Source: Pyropia yezoensis
Taxonomy: Eukaryota > Rhodophyta > Bangiophyceae > Bangiales > Bangiaceae
Direction of reading: 5' to 3'
Length of the DNA stretch: 64,000 nucleotides
Assembly: GCA_009829735.1 (NCBI GenBank)
Contig: CM020619.1
Span: 31,723,547-31,787,546, forward strand
Part shown: piece after piece, positions 59,452 through 64,000 of the stretch
Layout of the letters: every line of letters begins with the position of its first letter
Numbering within the stretch: position 1 is the stretch's first letter
Program-made: the position numbers and the translations under genes
The notes under the pieces: generated by a model
What the model saw: the letters and a program-made list of their open reading frames with translations, nothing else
Database searches by the model: none
What the model was told of the DNA's origin: nothing

Positions 59452-62400
59452 GTGGTATGTCGTAGTGAACAAGTTCTTGATACCCATCAGGTCACAGACT
59501 CCTTGGAAGAACAGGGATGCAAACTGGGGGCCATTGTCCGTCAAAACGGAGTCTGGAGGGCCGTAGGCAGCTATCCAGTACTCGCAAAAGGCTGACGTAA
59601 CATCCAGAGCCGTAATGGTCCTCAGCGGGATTGCTCGAGTGAACTTGGAGATCCGGTCACAAATGATGAGCAGGTATATGTTGCCACTGGATGTTTCAGG
59701 TAGGGGCCCCAGGATGTCCATGCTTAAACTTGCAAAGGGCTCCGCCGCTGGAAATAAGCGTAGCTTAGAAGTCTTCTTCCTCTGGGACAACCGTTTCCTT
59801 GCACAAGAGACACAAGCCTCCAAGCGCTTATGGACGTCACTGGCCATGGTTTCCCAGTAATAATGTCGTCGTATTGACGCATACATCCGGTTGATGCCAG
59901 GATGTCCGGCCTGGGGAGACGAGTGCTCCAGGCGGAGGATGTCAGCCCGTAGACTCCGGGGTACGTAGACTTGAGTTGCCCCATCGAAGGGTAGCACCCG
60001 TACCAGAAGTCCGTCTGTAGACTCGGAGAAGCGACTGTTCCGGTTCAGGTCCATTTTGTAACGAAGCTGCAAGCATTGGGAATCCGTCAGTTGTGCCTCC
60101 AGCATCCGGTGAATGGTCACCGGTTGATGAGCTTCAGGTGTCTCATACAGAGGAGCATGCCAGCCACGTCCGACATTCGGGAGGATGAAACAAGGTATTT
60201 CCTCCGGGATAGGACCGGTGTCGGCTGCAGGAGTCTCCAGCCGGGACGTGGTGTCGGCGCAGTGGTGCTTCCTCCCTGCTCTGGTGCACACCTTGTACTT
60301 GAATTCTGAAAGGCGTAGGCGCCACCGGGCGACCCTTCTTTGGCTCCTGTCCATACAGAGCAGCCACCTTAGGCTGGCGTGATCCGTCCGGATGAGGAAC
60401 TCTTGTCCTTCGAGATATGGGCGTAACAGGAAGCAAGCCCAGACGACCGCCAAGCACTCGCGCTCCGTCGTGGAATAATTCTTCTCAGCTGGAGTCAGGA
60501 CGCGGCTGTAGTAGCCTATCGGGAGGAAGTGCCCATCAGGTTGCTGCTGGAGTAGAGAGCACCCCACCTGGACGCCACGGGCATCAGTCTCCAAGACAAA
60601 CTGGCCCTCCCGCTTGGGTAACGCCAGTACTGGAGTTGTGGTCAGGCGCTTCTTGAGCTCTTCGAAGGCCGCAGTCTGCTTCTCGTCGAACACCGGGAGT
60701 TTGGCGGGGAGCTTCTTGCTGGTAAGCTTGGTCAATGGCCGGGCAATCAGGGCGTAGTCCCTTAAGAACCGGCGGTAAACGTTGCACATAGCCAGGAAGC
60801 TCTTGAGTTCCGTCTGGGTCTTGGGTTGCCGTGCATGCCGGAGGGCCTTGATGTTCTTCTCATTGACCCGCAGCTCCCCCGGACTCAGCACGTGCCCCAG
60901 GTACTCCACCTCAGTCTCAAACAGGTGGCACTTCTCGGCCTTCAGGGTAACTCTAGCCTTGGACAGGAGAGCCAGGACCTCTCGAAGGTGCTCCAGGTGT
61001 TCCTCCGGGGTCTTGGAGAAAACGATAATATCGTCCACGTAGACCAAACATGGTCTCCACCTTAGCCCTGACAGGATGATGTCGATGGCTCTCTGGAAGG
61101 TTGCCGGAGCATTGGTGAGACCAAAAGGAAGACGCTTGCACCGGAATAGTCCCAGGTGGCACGTGAAGGTAGTCTTGTCCTTGTCCTCGTCAGCCAGGGG
61201 GATCTGCCAGTAACCGGCATTACAATCCAGCGTCGAGAAGAGGGTGGCATCACCAAGAAAGACGATGCAATCATCCATCCGGGGGATCGGATATATATTC
61301 TTGACTGTCATCTCGTTCAGGCGTCAGTAGTCAACGCAGAAACGGAGGTGACCGCCAGGTTTTGGGACGACGACCACCGGGAAGGCCCACTCGCCATCAG
61401 ACGGCTCGATAACATCCATCTTGAGCATCTTATTAACCTGCTTCTCAATCTCATCCCGGCGATGAGGTCTAGCCCAGTATGGCTGCAGGTGTACTGGCTT
61501 GGCATCCGGCTCGAGTTGAATCAGGTGTAGAGTGGCGTCCATCTTGCCCAGCTCTCCAGACCACAGGTGCCGATATTCCTGGAGAAGCTCCTCCAGTGCC
61601 TCCTTCAAGTCGGGAGGGACATTTTCTTGTTTGACCTTCGGCATCCCAGGTGGTGCTTGTTCGGGCTTCGGAGGGTCGCTGCCAACCTGCCCTTGTTTCG
61701 GAGGTACGTCTAGGGCCGTCAGGTTGGATGCCAGCTCTTGTTGCAGGTTCAAGAGGTCTTCCTTGCTCATAGCACGGGCGGACCCCCGGTAAGGCTCTGC
61801 TGTACCAACTCGGGTGCCCTTGGCGAGGGTTATTGGCTTCCGGCTCACGTTGACGATCAGCACCGAGAACGGGGTGTGCCTCTCCACCTTCGTGTGATGT
61901 CCGTGGGCCAAGTATAACCGGTGTTTCGCCAGAAATTCCTTACGTCCGTAGATCAGGCATTGTCCTGCAGTTCGGGTCGTTACTTGAACCTTGGTCTCCG
62001 AGCGAGGAGGTAGGCGCACCGGTTTGAAAAGAGTCAAGGTAGAGGGTGGGATGCGTTCCTTCTTGTTCTTGACCACACGAACTTTGGCGTCCAGGTGCTC
62101 CAGCACTGGTGACACAAACCCATGGTTGAACTGCACCTTTCCTTCTCCGGGCAGGATACTCTTGACATGCTGCTTCTGGAAGTCCCAGCCTAGGATGAGG
62201 GGGACTGATAGGGTCTTGACTACTAGAAAGGGAAAAAGCATTGGTTCATTGTTGTCATAGATGGCGACGGGAAGACGGCCAAGCGGTCGTAGGGTTTGAC
62301 CCGAAGCGTCGACGATATGGGTCCGGGTAGGCGCTCTCCAGGTATGTCGGCGCCAACCCGGAGGTAACAGGTTCTCAGTAATGACGCTTGGTCCGGCTCC

Positions 62401-62520
62401 CGTGTCAACCACCGGCGTAACAGCTTGGGGGAGGCTATCCCCAACACGCATAAGAGCATTAATCTTGAGGTTTTCCTTACGCAGGACAAGCAAGGTCCCC
62501 TTGAACAAGCAGGGTGTTCA
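59452..62520 (-). pseudogene. pol: C2 pol, N-terminal part (PR, RT, RH, integrase start)
   Basis: This has protease VVDTGAGPSVI near 62400, RT FCVDY then TGA (61326-61324) then RLN, YVDDIIVF near 61030, RNase H ETDARGVQVG near 60585, and integrase with HHCC near 59930-59810 (CVSCARKR), MDILGPLP near 59715 and LTDNGPQFAS near 59545. It stops at TTTYH, where A2 entered; NGEVERFNRT resumes at 48576. No start ATG close to the gag stop is visible, and a TGA lies just upstream of the protease frame near 62520, so the N-terminus is also damaged. Confidence 0.9.
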
Positions 62521-62636
62521 GGCGGCTACCAGTTGAGCAGGTTACTGCCGTCCTTTCTCCCGGCACGCAAGGGGAGAACGGGTAGAAGTACCCTGCCGTC
62601 GGAGATTCGAGAAGACACTTGGGGAGAGCGCCTGCC

Positions 62637-64000
62637 CTACTCGTTTCCCGGATCCGAGGAGTCCTTTTAGGTTTCAGTCTCCAGGTCAAAATCCGTAGGA
62701 GCTTCCCTTGCCAGAGCCTCTGTGATGCTCTGCAAGGTCGCCACCCGGATTGCGTGAACCTGTGTCTTGTCCATCTTGGAGGGTGCTCGCCGGTCAGCCC
62801 AGTTGACCGCCTTTGAAAAGACCAGTCCTTGACGCTTGAGTTTCTCCTGGAGATCCTTGGGAATGGTCGGGCACTGGTAGGACACGTGGTCCTCCTTCTG
62901 GCACAGCCAGCAAGACCGGAACCGCTGGTTCTTGACCTGCTTGGGGGCGACCAGGGAAGGTTGCTCCTTAGAGACGAAGCTGCTTCACTTGTCTCCTGAC
63001 CCCGCGGGTGAGGCCTCACCAACTGCGAGTAATGGTACAGGGCTATCACCTCCCTTATAATTGTCGGGTCCGGGACGAACTCGCGACCAAGGCTTGGGAG
63101 TTGATACCATGGGAGCTTGGAGGGCCTTGGCTTGCCAGTACTTGCTCTGGGTGTAGGCCATCAACTGCTGGAAGGTATGTTATTGATGTTCCTGGTTGTA
63201 GTTCTCCCCATCCACTTGAAGATATTCAGGAAGCCCTTCCGAGAAGATCATCTTGAGCCTGTCCTCAGGGTAAACGTTGCCACAAGCCTCGCTCATCTCC
63301 CGGACACGACGAGCGAATGCCTCTGGAGTCTCTTGTCTCTCCATGAATGCCCGGTTCAGCCTGCCGACTGCTTTACGCAGGGAGTCCGCGTCAGCGTAGG
63401 TGGACAGGAGCCAGTTGACCGCCTCCGGATAACTCGCAACGGTACGCCCGACAATGTGTCCGGCAGAGTCTGGTAAAACCTGTGCAAACCGCTGTTCCGC
63501 TTCTCCGGTCATGAAGTTAACCAGGGGGTAGAGAGCCTTGCCCTCGGACACATCGTTGTCGTTGCATGCCTTGACAAACCGGCGCAGGAAGGCAATGATG
63601 AGCGCCGGTCTCTTCCCGGAAAACTTAGGATGTCCCCCGAAGCTCGGCTGCATTCGCCGGTTCAGGGATGCCATCTTCTTGGCCGTCTTCCGGGTGTAAC
63701 CTTGGTCTTGGTTCTTCAGCCGGTAGTTTCCCCAATACGTGACCTTGTTCAGGGTGGCATCTCCCACTTGGTGGGCAGGGAAGTCAAACTCGACTAGCCT
63801 GCGCCGGGTGGGACCAGGAGATGCGTCCCAGTCATATCCCTCCTCGGAGCTGGAGGAACGGGTCTCGCTGGTGCTAGAGCCACGGCGAAGACGCCAACGC
63901 CTCCGGCTGCTCCGGTAACCGGTCTTGGAGCTCCCCGCCCCAAAAGGATGCAAGGGGAGGAAAAGCTTGGCCGGTCCCAGGAGTCGAGGTCTCAGGGTGA
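62637..64000 (-). pseudogene. gag: C2 gag, partial, several stops
   Basis: This has a capsid domain with PSFGGHPKFSGKRPALI, YPEAVNWLLSTYADAD and RLNRAFMERQETPEAF, then knuckle CWLCQKEDHVSYQC near 62900 (canonical CX2CX4HX4C), ending GNE and TAG at 62639-62637. In-frame stops occur near 63180 (TAA), 62983 (TGA) and 62669-62667 (TAA). Relative to C3 there is one extra base near 63945. It is truncated by the window edge. Confidence 0.85.

Larger units (their letters stand above)
44446..64000 (-). mobile_element. Retrotransposon C2, interrupted by A2 and cut by the window edge
   Basis: This comprises the 3' LTR, antisense ORF, pol end (47728-48576), A2 insertion, remaining pol (59452-62520) and gag to the right edge. 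The two pol halves join in frame once A2 and one GTGGT copy are removed. Stops and frameshifts show the copy is inactive. Confidence 0.93.

Overview
This is eukaryotic nuclear DNA, GC-rich and packed with LTR retrotransposons. Nearly every base belongs to a Ty3/Gypsy-type element with a chromodomain integrase. The only host-like gene is a decayed superfamily 1 helicase pseudogene (about 37.06-42.1 kb). The sequence does not name the species; a repeat-rich alga or fungus is plausible, but I cannot decide. Four families are defined here by shared LTRs and proteins and labelled A, B, C and E (labels mine).

Left block (1-36762): a stack of elements, each apparently inserted in the next. A1 (+, 1-9348) sits in the integrase chromodomain of C1 (+, 9349-12610). 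C1 sits in the 3' part of B1 (-, 12611-21134), which sits in the gag of C3 (-). E (+, 21939-28870, complete, 5-bp target duplication AGGGA) is a second insertion in C3. C3's 5' LTR (29145-29717) abuts the pol of B2 (-, 29718-32666), and B2's 5' LTR abuts the pol of A3 (-, 32667-36762). The 3' halves of A3, B2, C3 and B1 would lie left of the window.

Middle block (36763-44445): a broken Sen1/UPF1-like helicase on the minus strand, a tandem repeat of about 338 bp, poly-G-rich DNA, and a fragment resembling the RNase H end of a DIRS-like retroelement.

Right block (44446-64000): C2 (-), running off the right edge, interrupted in its integrase by the complete element A2 (-, 48577-59451, target duplication GTGGT).

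Element logic: families A, B and C share a plan. In sense order it is LTR, a primer site complementary to the same tRNA 3' end, gag (zinc knuckle), a separately started pol (protease, reverse transcriptase, RNase H, integrase, chromodomain), then a long ORF on the OPPOSITE strand between pol and the 3' LTR. The antisense proteins of A, B and C share dispersed motifs in the same order and look homologous to each other, but I recognise no known family in them. In A and C the 3' LTR carries a TATA-like motif oriented toward the antisense ORF. This antisense-encoded protein family is the most interesting feature of the window. E lacks it and instead has a zinc-finger leader ORF. Most copies carry stops or frameshifts; A1 pol is uninterrupted and A2 is close to intact.
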